DNA from: Micromonospora sp. CB01531
GTDB lineage: Bacteria; Actinomycetota; Actinomycetes; Mycobacteriales; Micromonosporaceae
DNA: 64,000 bases
Direction of reading: 5' to 3'
Assembly (NCBI RefSeq): GCF_001905095.1
Contig: NZ_LWLS01000066.1
Location: 43,087-107,086, forward strand
This document shows positions 52,135 to 60,768 of this stretch, piece after piece. How positions within the stretch are numbered: the stretch's first letter is position 1; each line of letters starts with the position of its first letter. Below the pieces are notes generated by a model. It was not told where the DNA came from. It saw nothing but the letters and a program-made list of their open reading frames with translations, and made no database searches. A program made the position numbers and the translations under genes.

Positions 52135-52971
52135 ATGAGTGAGTACGACGTTGAGCACCCGCATGGGATGCATGTGGTCCACGACGGCCCGCGGCAGGCG
52201 CCGCCCCTGTTACTCATCCACGGGTCGGGGGCCTCGGGCGCTTCCTGGAGCCCGGTGGTCCCGGCACTGGCCGCCCACCATCACGTCATCCGGGTCGACC
52301 TTCCGGGCTGCGGCCAGTCCCCATCCGCGCTGTCATACGACGTGCCCGTGCAGGCGGGCCGGGTGGCGGCGGTGCTCGACGACCTCGGCCTTCGTCCGGT
52401 CACAGCGGTCGGGCACTCCAGCGGCGGCTACGTCGCCACCGCGCTCGCCGAACAGCGCCCCGACCTGGTGAGGTCGCTCGCGTTGATCAGCACCGGCCCG
52501 AGCGCCGATGCGCTCCTTCCGCAGCCGGTCCTTCTTCGGGTCCTGCTGGCCCCGCCTTTCGGCCCGCTGCTCTGGTCGACGCGTTCGGACGCGATGATCC
52601 GCAGGGGCATAAGCGTGACGTGCGCCCGCCCGGTGGAGGTCCCGGACGACTTGGTCGCCGACCTACGGGGCACCACGTACCGCGCGATGAGGACGGTGCT
52701 GCGCCGTAACACCGCGTACATCGCCGAGCGGCGGGTGCCCGAGCGTCTCACCGCCCTCGATGTCCCCGTGCTGGTGATCTTCGGCGCTGCCGACCGCCGC
52801 TGGGAGCCGTCGTCGGCGCACCAGTACGACGCGGTGCCGAACGCACGGGTCGAGCTGCTGCCCGGCGTCGGGCACATACCCATGCTCGAAGCGCCCGAGA
52901 CGACCAGCAAACTGCTGCTGGGCTTCACGGCAACAGCCGCTGACACCTTGCCCGTGATCCCTCAGGCATAG
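52135..52971 (+). CDS. Alpha/beta hydrolase
   Basis: 278-aa serine hydrolase: oxyanion region LLLIHGSGASGASWSP, nucleophile elbow VGHSSGGYVATALAEQRPD (S in GHSSGG), acid in VLVIFGAADRRWEP and base histidine in LLPGVGHIPMLEAPE, in canonical order. The product is probably an esterase, haloperoxidase-like or C-C hydrolase; no specificity can be read. The stop is 9 bp before the AraC-type gene, so the pair is likely co-transcribed. About 260 bp upstream have no recognised feature. Confidence 0.87.
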   Translation: MSEYDVEHPHGMHVVHDGPRQAPPLLLIHGSGASGASWSPVVPALAAHHHVIRVDLPGCGQSPSALSYDVPVQAGRVAAVLDDLGLRPVTAVGHSSGGYVATALAEQRPDLVRSLALISTGPSADALLPQPVLLRVLLAPPFGPLLWSTRSDAMIRRGISVTCARPVEVPDDLVADLRGTTYRAMRTVLRRNTAYIAERRVPERLTALDVPVLVIFGAADRRWEPSSAHQYDAVPNARVELLPGVGHIPMLEAPETTSKLLLGFTATAADTLPVIPQA

Positions 52972-52980
52972 ACTGGTCAC

Positions 52981-53862
52981 GTGCTGTCGACCGGGACACC
53001 ACCCGACTGGGCGTCGGTGGAGATCGCAGTCCCGCGCCCGTCAGGTCGGCTGCCGGGGATCAGCATGGCCGGGTTCCGCCACCGTGCCCCCGCACTCGTG
53101 GACATCGCCATGGTCGCGCACCCATCCGTCACACTGCTCGTCGACCTGAGCGAGGGAGAAGGCGCCGCCTACGACACCCATGGCCGGCAGGAACGCGGCA
53201 GTGTCGTCGTCGGGCTCCTCCCCGGCGATCTTCGGGCAACTGGCCGGAGGGGCGAGTGCCTCCAGATCCGGCTGGAACCGGTCGCGGCGGCAGCGGTGCT
53301 CGGCGCATCGACCGAACTCAGCGGTGCGGTCGTATCCCTCGAAGACGTCTGGGGCCGCGACGCCGGACGAGCCGAGGACAGGCTGCGCGCCGCCGCGTCA
53401 TGGGACGAACGGTTCACGATCGCGCAGGAAATCCTCGGCCGACGGCTGGGCGCCCGCCCACCGGTCGATCCGGAGGTCGCCTACACCTGGCGGCGGACGC
53501 TCACCAGCCGGGGGCGGGTGCGGGTCGACGGCCTGGCGGACGAGGTCGGCTGGAGCCGCAAGCGCCTGTGGTCCCGCTTCCGGTCCCAGCTCGGCATCAC
53601 CCCCAAACGCGCCGCCCAACTGATGCGGTTCGACCACGCCGCCCACCTTCTCGCCGCGGGCCACGCCGCCGCCAGCGTTGCCACCGAGAGCGGCTACGTC
53701 GACCAGTCCCACCTCCACCGCGAGGTTAAGGCGTTCACCGGGCTTACGCCCACGGCCGTGGCCGTCGCACCATGGCTCGCGATTGACGACGTTGCGTGGC
53801 CGGCCTCATCGCCAATCCGGAACCCCGTGACGGGTGGCGAACGCATCCCCGACCTTCGTTGA
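52981..53862 (+). CDS. AraC family transcriptional regulator
   Basis: 293-aa regulator. The N-terminal 140 residues form a beta-rich sensor without a clear cupin signature. The C-terminal double helix-turn-helix includes VRVDGLADEVGWSRKRLWSR, then FRSQLGITPKRAAQLMRFDH, and SVATESGYVDQSHLHREVKA before FTGLTPTAVA. GTG start 9 bp after the hydrolase stop. It may regulate the co-transcribed hydrolase or another unit. The tail after TPTAVAVAP is long and Pro-rich. Confidence 0.86.
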   Translation: MLSTGTPPDWASVEIAVPRPSGRLPGISMAGFRHRAPALVDIAMVAHPSVTLLVDLSEGEGAAYDTHGRQERGSVVVGLLPGDLRATGRRGECLQIRLEPVAAAAVLGASTELSGAVVSLEDVWGRDAGRAEDRLRAAASWDERFTIAQEILGRRLGARPPVDPEVAYTWRRTLTSRGRVRVDGLADEVGWSRKRLWSRFRSQLGITPKRAAQLMRFDHAAHLLAAGHAAASVATESGYVDQSHLHREVKAFTGLTPTAVAVAPWLAIDDVAWPASSPIRNPVTGGERIPDLR

Positions 53863-54147
53863 GCAGCCTGCCTGACACGATCCGGCTCCCACGCGCCGCG
53901 CAGATTGAGAAAGCCCGCCGCGTCAGGGCGGACTTCGTCCGCGGCCGCTGCAATAGCGACCGCAAGGCGCGCTCTCTCTCATCGGCTGCCCGCGCTGGTC
54001 GTGTGGCTCTCATTTGGCCTGCGCAGTCCCGGGCGTCGCCCCAAGGGCGGGGAGAGGCTCAAGAGGGGTTTGCTCGGCTCGAAGTAGCGTTGCCCTCCCG
54101 GCTCGATGAACCAGGTGGATCGAGCATCGGAGGACTCGTTGAGCGTC

Positions 54148-54366
54148 ATGTCGGATCGTGTGGTCATTGGTATGGACCCACACAAGCGTTCCGCAACGAT
54201 CGAGGTCATGGCCGGCGAGGAGACCGTCGTCGGTGTGGGCCGCTTCGGCACCGGCCGGGACGGCTACGCGGCGATGACAAAGTACGCCAAGCAGTGGCCG
54301 AACCGGGTCTGGGCGATCGAGGGCTGCCAGGGCATCGGCCGGCACATCGCCAACCGGTTGCTGGCC
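54148..54366 (+). mobile_element. IS110-type transposase 5' remnant
   Basis: First 73 codons of an IS110-like transposase, cut before the rest of the catalytic and C-terminal domains. The 285 bp before it (from 53863) hold no gene; part may be the left end of the element. Confidence 0.75.
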
Positions 54367-55149
54367 GGTAGTTCGCTGGCAGCCGGTGCGGGTGCCCGGC
54401 TGCGGAGGATGGTCATGGCCTCACGTCTGACGAGAACGAATGCGGTCACGGTCAACGACGTGCTCGACGGGCAGAAGCTGCTGGAGATCGACTGCCTGGA
54501 CCGGGTCTATCTGACCTTGTCCGTGCCGAACCTGGTGGTGGGCGGGCAGGTGGTCAGCTTCCTTAACCAGCACGAGGGCATGCCGGTGCCGTCTCCTGCG
54601 CTGCTGGAACGCCGTGGGCAGACCTTCCGCCGGGCGGTGATGTCCTTCGCCGGGGCCAACGACATCCCGGTCATCAACTTCACCGGCAAGAAGGAGAAGA
54701 CCCGGCCGGGCGTGCTGGCGGACAGCCCCTGGCCGGAACGCAAGATCGACCAGGTGATGCCGTTGATGCGCCAAGCCGCGGCTACCGGCCGGTCCCAGGT
54801 CGTCGCGATCGGCGTGGCGCAGGAGTACCAGCGCGTTTTCACCGGATCGAAGTCCGCCACCGACACCGGAGCCGTGTGGTTCACCTACCAGCGCGTCGAC
54901 CGGCGGGTCACCTGCTACTACTTCTACCTGTGGGACACCGACTTCGGCCCGGCGTTCATCAAGATCTGCGCCTACTTCCCCTACCCGGGAAAGATCTGGT
55001 TCAACGGGCACGAGTGGGCCAAACGCCAAGCAGCCAAGGCAGGCATCAGCTTCCGTGAGCTGTCCAACGGCTTCGCCGCAAGCCAGGACCCGCACGGGCT
55101 GCAGGACATCTGTGACCGGCTCGGACCCGGCACCATCACCAGTCGTTGA
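54148..55149 (+). CDS. Chimeric ORF: IS110 N-terminus fused to unrecognised conserved domain
   Basis: A 333-aa frame. Residues 1-73 match the start of IS110 transposases (DEDD type): VVIGMDPHKRSATIEVMA with the first catalytic aspartate, and RVWAIEGCQGIGRHIANRLL with the glutamate. From about residue 100 it is another protein: NDVLDGQKLLEIDCLDRVYL, VVSFLNQHEGMPVPSPALLE, AIGVAQEYQRVFTG, YYFYLWDTDFGPAFIKICAY and PYPGKIWFNGHEWAKRQAAK. This second part looks like an uncharacterised actinobacterial protein that I cannot name. The junction (GSSLAAGAGARLRR) is low-complexity. Either an IS110 fragment inserted upstream or a deletion joined the two; the fused product is unlikely to transpose. Confidence 0.6.
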   Translation: MSDRVVIGMDPHKRSATIEVMAGEETVVGVGRFGTGRDGYAAMTKYAKQWPNRVWAIEGCQGIGRHIANRLLAGSSLAAGAGARLRRMVMASRLTRTNAVTVNDVLDGQKLLEIDCLDRVYLTLSVPNLVVGGQVVSFLNQHEGMPVPSPALLERRGQTFRRAVMSFAGANDIPVINFTGKKEKTRPGVLADSPWPERKIDQVMPLMRQAAATGRSQVVAIGVAQEYQRVFTGSKSATDTGAVWFTYQRVDRRVTCYYFYLWDTDFGPAFIKICAYFPYPGKIWFNGHEWAKRQAAKAGISFRELSNGFAASQDPHGLQDICDRLGPGTITSR

Positions 55150-55390
55150 CCTCGAAGGACACGTTGCGCAATCCCAGCTCGTTGGCCATGGCGGCCGGCG
55201 ACCCCGGCACGGAGTCGGGCCGCACCAAGCGCGCCAGCTCCGATCCGCCGCTCCGGTTTCCTGATGACGTGGCTGATCCGGCCGGTCGTCACGCGCAGGC
55301 GTTCGGCGGTACGGCCGAAGTGCAGCTCGTCGGCGAGCGTCAGAAACGTCTCGATCTCGTGTCGCTCAGCATCCCGCCGCTCCTTGTTGA
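55150..55390 (-). pseudogene. LysR-type regulator remnant
   Basis: A minus-strand frame begins EIETFLTLADELHFGRTAER, then LRVTTGRISHVIRKPERRIG, a LysR helix-turn-helix. A deletion then joins it to a C-terminal piece ending in MANELGLRNVSFEVND, in another frame. The substrate-binding domain is missing. It abuts the chimeric IS110 ORF. Confidence 0.7.
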
Positions 55391-55555
55391 ATCCGGGTCA
55401 ACGATCGTAGTCCGATCATGGCTTGATCGGCGTGGCCGGTTCGCGAATCGTTAAGGGCGTGGCCGGGGCCCACCGGACAGGCCGGGAGCGGCAATGATGG
55501 GACAGCGCCGGCCCCGTAACGAACAATGCACCTCAGACCAATCAAGGAGCTACCA

Positions 55556-56131
55556 ATGCGCACCCTGATCGCCACCGCGTTCGTCTCGCTCGACGGCGTC
55601 ATCGAGGCGCCCGGCGGGGAACCGGGCTACCGCAACTCGGGCTGGACCTTCCAAGACATCGAGTTCGACGAGGCCGCATACGAGATTAAAGGCCGTGAGC
55701 AGGACGAGGCCACCGCCATGCTGCTGGGCCGGGTCAGCTACCAGGCGTTCTCCCCAGTGTGGCCGGACATGACTGCGGAGTTCCCCGGCTACAACGCGAT
55801 GCCGAAGTACGTCGTGTCGACCACGCTGCAGGAGAAGGACCTGGTGTCCAACTGGGGCGAAATCAGCATCCTCCGATCACTGGACGACGTCGCCGCACTC
55901 AAAAAGACCGAGGGCGGGCCGATCATCATCCACGGCAGCGCCACCCTCAACCGCAACCTGGCCGATGCCCGCCTGATCGACCGCTACCACCTGCTGGTCT
56001 TCCCAGTCCTGCTCGGCGCGGGCAAGCGGCTTTTCAGCGACACCGACAAGGACAAGCAGAACCTCCAACTCATCGACAGCGAGTCATACGCCAACGGAAT
56101 CCAGAAGCTGGTCTACGACGTCATCCGCTGA
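55556..56131 (+). CDS. Dihydrofolate reductase family protein (RibD C-terminal-like)
   Basis: 191-aa reductase-fold protein: MRTLIATAFVSLDGVIEAPG at the start, then AMLLGRVSYQAFSPVWPDMT, KYVVSTTLQ, and GGPIIIHGSATLNRNLADAR followed by LIDRYHLLVFPVLLGAGKRL, the RibD_C pattern. Probably NADPH-binding; the substrate is unknown, and folate reduction is unlikely. AGGAG seven bases before the ATG at 55556 fixes the start over an ATG ten codons earlier. A second, distinct member is at 60769. Confidence 0.87.
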   Translation: MRTLIATAFVSLDGVIEAPGGEPGYRNSGWTFQDIEFDEAAYEIKGREQDEATAMLLGRVSYQAFSPVWPDMTAEFPGYNAMPKYVVSTTLQEKDLVSNWGEISILRSLDDVAALKKTEGGPIIIHGSATLNRNLADARLIDRYHLLVFPVLLGAGKRLFSDTDKDKQNLQLIDSESYANGIQKLVYDVIR

Positions 56132-56280
56132 ACGACCCCGACGAACACCGTTACCCGCTGCCCGGACAGCTGTTCCGGCAGCTCCGGTTGGGTCTTCAGC
56201 AGCTTGCTACAGCGGACCACCACGCCGAACGAAGACGCTTGTGATGAGCTTCCTGGCAAGCGCACCTGGACGACGCCCGC

Positions 56281-56347
56281 TATTCGGCAGTTCAGGATGC
56301 CCGCTCAAAAGCCAGCTACGACCGTGACCGCTCGCGATCAATCAGCA
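56281..56347. repeat. Dispersed 60-70-bp repeat, copy 2
   Basis: Same ordered blocks as the copy at 29560 (GGCAGTTCAG, GCCCGCTC, CAGCTACG, ACCGTGACCGCTCG, ATCAGC), slightly shorter. It lies in the otherwise empty 56132-56428 interval, 80 bp beyond the end of the next gene. Confidence 0.7.
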
Positions 56348-56428
56348 AGCACAGGCGGCGGCATAGGGCGTTCGATCAGCAGTTGCGCCCTGTCCATCCC
56401 GGCAGTTAGCGATCTACCGTTGGTGGCG

Positions 56429-56878
56429 CTACTGGCTCGCAGGTGCCCGATGCCCGTAGTGGTGCTGGTGTAGCAGCGGGTCGGTCGCCACGACGAAGTC
56501 GATCACATCCCAGAACTCGCTGAGTTTTGGGTGGGCCAACGCCTCGGCTCGAGTGAGCTTATGACCATAGAGGGGGTCATCCGGCGCCACCGATGCTGCG
56601 TCTACCGCGGTAGCCCCAGGCAGATCGCTGCCGGCGCCTGGGCCGAAGCGGCAGCCGAAAGTGAGGTGATCGTCGTAGTCGGTGTCCTGACCCCACGTAC
56701 CGAATACCACGTCGATCCAGCTTTCGGCTACGCCGTCGTGGTTGTAACACGCGGCGAAGAACACCCCGTACGGGAGGCCGTCACGAGTCACCATGCACCA
56801 GGTGCGGCGGCTGGGTTGCCCGCAGCACTCACAGGTCTTCTCGGCACCGCCACGGTACGACTCATCAGTCTTCAGCAC
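56429..56878 (-). CDS. Unrecognised protein with Cys-pair motif
   Basis: 149-aa soluble protein, start taken as GTG at 56878 (VLKTDESYRGG). ESYRGGAEKTCECCGQPSRR contains a CxCC cluster; GLPYGVFFAACYNHDGVAES and VVFGTWGQDTDYDDHLTF, then LTRAEALAHPKLSEFWDVID follow. I recognise it only as a small protein widespread in actinomycetes without a known function. The frame opens upstream to 57028 but that part is the antisense of repeat copy 3, so the long form is doubted. No ribosome site is obvious. Confidence 0.6.
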   Translation of the reverse strand: MLKTDESYRGGAEKTCECCGQPSRRTWCMVTRDGLPYGVFFAACYNHDGVAESWIDVVFGTWGQDTDYDDHLTFGCRFGPGAGSDLPGATAVDAASVAPDDPLYGHKLTRAEALAHPKLSEFWDVIDFVVATDPLLHQHHYGHRAPASQ

Positions 56879-56948
56879 GGCAAGATCGTCCCAACCGCGG
56901 CGCTGCGCCCGCAACACTATGATCAGCTGGCCGTGAACATCCTCGACC

Positions 56949-57006
56949 CGGCAGTTCAGAGTGCCCGCTCGGCCCCGCGGCCAGCTACCGACCGCGACCG
57001 CTCTTG
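56949..57006. repeat. Dispersed 60-70-bp repeat, copy 3
   Basis: CGGCAGTTCAGAGTGCCCGC, a C/G-rich stretch, then CCAGCTACCGACCG and GACCGCTC, in the order of copies 1 and 2. It lies just upstream of the cysteine-pair gene. Confidence 0.65.
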
Positions 57007-57205
57007 AGCTAGGCGTCGACCTCGCCACGCACTGTTAGGCGTGACCGCAAGAGCGTCGCCGCTCGTCTGTCACTGGCCGTGACGCCCGGTCGGCCAGATC
57101 CGTGCAACTTCTTGTGTGGTTGATGCGTCAGCTGCGATTGCTGTCTTGCTCGGCGGTTCCGCTCGTCGTGGTGCCGTATGCGGGCTGTAGGCCGTTGGCG
57201 GCCGG

Positions 57206-58984
57206 TCAGGTCGACGTGGATTGGAGGGCGTCCGCGACCGGGCGCCGGGTGGCGGCCAGGGCGGGGATGGCGGTGAGCGCGGCGACGGCGAGCAGGACCG
57301 CGAGTGCCACGGCGAACATCCAGGAGGCGGGTGCGTACTGCTGGTCGCCTGGGCTGGCGACCAGATACAGCCCGATGCCGGCCGGGACCCCGAGGGCGAC
57401 GCCGGGTATCGCGGGAAGAAGCTGGGCTACCGCCATGCCCGCGGTTACCTGTGCGGGTGTGGCGCCGAGTGTGCGGGCGACGGCCAGGGGGTGGCGGGCG
57501 TCGAGGACCGCGGTCCAGGTGCTCACGATGGCGTTGATGAGCGCGAGGACGCACAGCACCACGATGACGAGGAACATGGCCTCGAGGGTTCGCGTGCTCT
57601 GGGGGTTGGCCAGCTTGGATTCGCCGAGCTTGACCCGCGGGTCCTGCGCCAGGCCCATGAGCAAGGCGGCGAGCCCGGTCGTGGTGATGAGGGTGTTCAC
57701 CATGACGAGGCGGGCGCGGCGGGGGCGGCGGGCGTTGATGCGTACCCCGATCAGCAGGGCGGTGGGCATCCGGCGGGACAGCCAGACGCGCCACCCGCGG
57801 CGGCGCGGTGGTGTGGCGGCGTCGGCAAGCGCGTGGACGGTGTCGGTGGTGACGGCGCGTAGCACGGGTGCCAGCGTCGCCGCGGCGGCGATAGCGAGGG
57901 CGAGGACGGTGGCGGCGAGCACGGTGCGTAGCGCGGGCGGGTGGGTGCCGGTGGAGCCGAGGAGTCCGGCGCCGGGGCTGGTGAGTGCCGGTGCGGCGAG
58001 CCAGCCGGCGGTCAGGCCGGTGCCGGCGGCGGCGAGCCCGATGACGAGGTATTCGGCGAGGTGGACGGCGGCGATCATGGCTGGTCCGGCGCCGACGGCC
58101 TTGAGTAGTCCTACCCGGCGGCGTTGGTCGACGACGCGGCCGGCGACGATGTTGGCGACGCTGGCCACCGCGAGGGCGGTGAGCAGCCAGCTGCCGACCA
58201 GTAGGGCCAGGCGCGCCTGTTTGACGAGCTTGCCGTCCGCGTCGGCGATCCCTGTCCAGCTGGTGTATTCGATCCCGCCTTCGCGCTTGTGGGTGAATGA
58301 GGTGCTGGCCCGCGGGTCCGCGTATCTCAGGTTCAGGGTGTATGACAGCGGTCGTGTGCCGGCCAGCGCGCCGATCTGGCTACTGTCGACCCAGACGAGG
58401 CCGGCGCTTTCGGTCAGGGGGCTACCCGCGTCAATGCGCCAGTCGGCGCGCGGGTAGACGGCTCTGGCGGCGGTGACCGCGGTCCCGACCACCCGCAGGG
58501 GGTGGCCGTTGATGTCGACGGTGTCGCCGATGTGCACGCTGAGGGCGTTGGCGAAGGTGGGCTCGATGACGATGCCGCCGGGGTGTACCCAAGTACCGGC
58601 GGTCACCGCGGGCCGGTCGAGCGCCGCTGGGGAGTTGTCCCGGCCCTGGACGACCGCGGGCACGGTCGTGCCGCTTGCGGTCAGCATCAGATAGGCCATC
58701 GGGTACGGCCCGCTGTGTGCGGTGACACCGGGCGCGGTGGCCAGCGGCGCGAGGGCGGCCAGTGCCTCCGGGCCGGTCGCTCCCGGCATCGCCACCACGT
58801 CGGGGCCTGCGGTGGCGGCCCGGGTCCGCTCGTACGGCTGGGCGAGAGCATTGTTCAGGGCGAGGCCGAGGGTCAGCGTGCCGGTCGCGGCGCTGATGGC
58901 GAGCAGCAGCAGTACGGTCTCGGTGCGCCGCCGGCGCAGGTCCCGCACCATCAGCCGGCACACGAGTAGCAGACGTCCGGCCAT
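57206..58984 (-). CDS. FtsX-type ABC transporter permease
   Basis: 592-aa membrane protein with two FtsX-like halves: an N-terminal helix (ETVLLLLAISAATGTLTLG), an extracytoplasmic domain from about 50-245, then helices such as LLVGSWLLTALAVASVANIV; the second half has TLEAMFLVIVVLCVLALINA and ASWMFAVALAVLLAVAALTA. VVDQRRRVGLLKAVGAGPAM and HPLAVARTLGATPAQVTAGM are paired family cytoplasmic loops. With the ATPase 2 bp upstream it would form a MacB/LolCDE-type exporter. PadR control is likely. Substrate unknown: antibiotic, lipid or peptide. Confidence 0.85.
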   Translation of the reverse strand: MAGRLLLVCRLMVRDLRRRRTETVLLLLAISAATGTLTLGLALNNALAQPYERTRAATAGPDVVAMPGATGPEALAALAPLATAPGVTAHSGPYPMAYLMLTASGTTVPAVVQGRDNSPAALDRPAVTAGTWVHPGGIVIEPTFANALSVHIGDTVDINGHPLRVVGTAVTAARAVYPRADWRIDAGSPLTESAGLVWVDSSQIGALAGTRPLSYTLNLRYADPRASTSFTHKREGGIEYTSWTGIADADGKLVKQARLALLVGSWLLTALAVASVANIVAGRVVDQRRRVGLLKAVGAGPAMIAAVHLAEYLVIGLAAAGTGLTAGWLAAPALTSPGAGLLGSTGTHPPALRTVLAATVLALAIAAAATLAPVLRAVTTDTVHALADAATPPRRRGWRVWLSRRMPTALLIGVRINARRPRRARLVMVNTLITTTGLAALLMGLAQDPRVKLGESKLANPQSTRTLEAMFLVIVVLCVLALINAIVSTWTAVLDARHPLAVARTLGATPAQVTAGMAVAQLLPAIPGVALGVPAGIGLYLVASPGDQQYAPASWMFAVALAVLLAVAALTAIPALAATRRPVADALQSTST

Positions 58985-58985
58985 C

Positions 58986-59723
58986 TCAGCGCCACCCGCC
59001 GTAGACCGTGCCCGTGCCGGAGGTGGTGGTGCCGGTGAGGCGGCTGTCGTCGGCGAACGACCCGTCCCGCATGGAGATCACCCGGTCGGCGACCGCGGCG
59101 ATGCGCGCGTCGTGGGTGACCACTACCAGCGTCTGCCCCGCCGTCCGCAGCTCCTCGAACAGCCGCAGCACCTCCAGGGTGGCGGCGCTGTCCAGGTTCC
59201 CGGTGGGCTCGTCGGCCAACACGACCAGCGGCTCGTTGCTCAACGCGCGGGCGATCGCGACCCGCTGCCGCTGGCCGCCGGACAATGCCGACGGCAGGTG
59301 CCTGGCGCGGTCGGCAAGCCCGACCCGGTCCAACAGATGCAGGGCACGTTGCCGGGCCCGGCGGGGAGACTGCCCGGCCAGCAACGCGGCCAGCTCGACG
59401 TTCTCCACGGCGGTCAGTTCGTCCATGAGGTGGAACGACTGGAAGACGAAGCCGATGTGATGCCGCCGCAGCCGGGCCAAGGCGCGCTCGCTCATGGTGT
59501 CGATCCGGTGCTCGGCCAGCCAGATCTCGCCGTCGGTGGGGCGTTGCAGCCCGCCGAGCAGGTGCAGCAGGGTCGACTTGCCGCAGCCGCTGGGACCCAT
59601 GATTGCCAGAGTCTGCCCCGCGGGCACCTCCAGGTCGATCTCGTCGACCGCGCGCACCAGGGCGCTCCCCCAGCCGTACCGCCTGCTCACACCTCGTGCC
59701 TTTAGCAGCGCCGATCCGGTCAT
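58986..59723 (-). CDS. ABC transporter ATP-binding protein (MacB/LolD type)
   Basis: 245-aa ATPase: Walker A AIMGPSGCGKSTLLHLLGGL, Q-loop GFVFQSFHLMDELT, signature LSGGQRQRVAIARALSNEPL, Walker B VVLADEPTGNLDSAA and VVVTHDARIAAV. ATG at 59723 (MTGSALLKARGV). It is directly upstream of the permease and follows the PadR gene by about 50 bp, forming a three-gene unit. Typical for exporters using an FtsX-type permease. Confidence 0.9.
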   Translation of the reverse strand: MTGSALLKARGVSRRYGWGSALVRAVDEIDLEVPAGQTLAIMGPSGCGKSTLLHLLGGLQRPTDGEIWLAEHRIDTMSERALARLRRHHIGFVFQSFHLMDELTAVENVELAALLAGQSPRRARQRALHLLDRVGLADRARHLPSALSGGQRQRVAIARALSNEPLVVLADEPTGNLDSAATLEVLRLFEELRTAGQTLVVVTHDARIAAVADRVISMRDGSFADDSRLTGTTTSGTGTVYGGWR

Positions 59724-59775
59724 ACTGCGCCACCGGGCATGACCTCGCGGCCCTCGCTTCGCTCGGTGCGCTCGC

Positions 59776-60315
59776 TCATGGGCTCGCCGTCCCTCCGGTC
59801 CGGTCGCGGTTGATCCACATGCGTTCGCACGCCTCCAGCCACTCCAGGTCGGCCCGCAGCCGCAGCACGACCCCTTCCAACAACAACCCGACGACCGGAT
59901 CCACCGACCGCTCCAACGCAGCCCGCTGGGCATCCCGCAGCCGACGCAGCACCTCACGCCGCTGCGCGTCGACCAGAGTCACCGGATCGGCCAACCGGGC
60001 GGCAGCGGCGGCCACCAGCTTGAGGTGAAACTCGGTGAGGTCGGGCCTCGGCCAGCTCACCTCGGTCAGCCAGGCGGCGACCCGCTGCTGCCCGGCCGGG
60101 GTCAACGCGTAGACCCGGCGGTCGGGGCGGTCCGGCAAACCCTCGGCGTGCTGCGAGGTCACCAGCCCCGCCTTGGCCAGCCGGGCCAGCGTCACGTAGA
60201 TCTGCCCGGCGTTCATCGCCTCGCCGAGCGGGCCGAGCGCGCTACGCAAACGGCTGCGCAGGTCGTACCCGTACGCCGGCTCCTTCGCCAGCATGGCCAG
60301 CACCACGTCCTGCAC
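59776..60315 (-). CDS. PadR family transcriptional regulator
   Basis: 179-aa regulator with the PadR winged helix: VVLAMLAKEPAYGYDLRSRL, AMNAGQIYVTLARLAKAGLV and RVYALTPAGQQRVAAWLTEV, plus a C-terminal helical dimerisation part (Vir_act_alpha_C-like). First gene of the ABC unit. A 23-bp imperfect dyad lies 22 bp upstream of the ATG, the likely autoregulatory operator. PadR proteins of this arrangement are commonly multidrug sensors (LmrR type). Confidence 0.88.
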   Translation of the reverse strand: MQDVVLAMLAKEPAYGYDLRSRLRSALGPLGEAMNAGQIYVTLARLAKAGLVTSQHAEGLPDRPDRRVYALTPAGQQRVAAWLTEVSWPRPDLTEFHLKLVAAAAARLADPVTLVDAQRREVLRRLRDAQRAALERSVDPVVGLLLEGVVLRLRADLEWLEACERMWINRDRTGGTASP

Positions 60316-60336
60316 CCAACACCCCCGGTAGATCGA

Positions 60337-60359
60337 CTATAGATAACCGCTAGCTATAG
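60337..60359. promoter_or_regulatory. Likely PadR operator
   Basis: CTATAG at both ends of a 23-bp imperfect dyad (CTATAG-N11-CTATAG), at the promoter of the PadR/ABC unit. AT-rich for this genome. Confidence 0.5.
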
Positions 60360-60456
60360 CAATGTCAAACCGAAGGGCGCAGCAGACAGAGTCCGCTGCC
60401 TACTGGGTGGGGTTCCAGCTCGGTGTCGACCAGCCGATCCACGTGGCAGCCGTGCA

Positions 60457-60633
60457 TGCGGGCGGCGGGAGCGGGTCAGCCGGTTGCGGAGTCGCCGTTC
60501 GGGATCGGCGCCTCGGCCGCGGCGTCCTCGTTGGGTGAGGGTGGTTCGGTGGCGGACCTCGGTGACGGCCCGGTTGGCCAGTTGCACGACGTGGGAGTGG
60601 TCGACCACCAGCACCGCGGGTGGCAGCGTCTGC
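60457..60633 (-). pseudogene. ISL3-type transposase fragment
   Basis: Minus-strand frame VLVVDHSHVVQLANRAVTEV, then RHRTTLTQRGRRGRGADPER and RLRNRLTRS, matching the internal ISL3 transposase segment (D.FH.VQLAN.AV..VRRR). About 60 codons remain. The rest of 60360-60768 has no recognised feature. Confidence 0.75.
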
Positions 60634-60768
60634 CGGGATCGCTGACGACCGGCGTCCCGGAAAGTTCTGAGAAGAAATCCGGGAGGCGGTGTCGGATCGG
60701 GGCGGTGGTGTTCGTAGCAGGGGTGAGGCCGCCCACGAGGGGCGGCGCCAAGGTAAGGAACCGCGATC

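Noticed and set aside
56879..57028. N-terminal extension of the cysteine-pair protein
   Set aside because: It is the antisense of dispersed repeat copy 3 and has no ribosome site, so it was not included in the gene.
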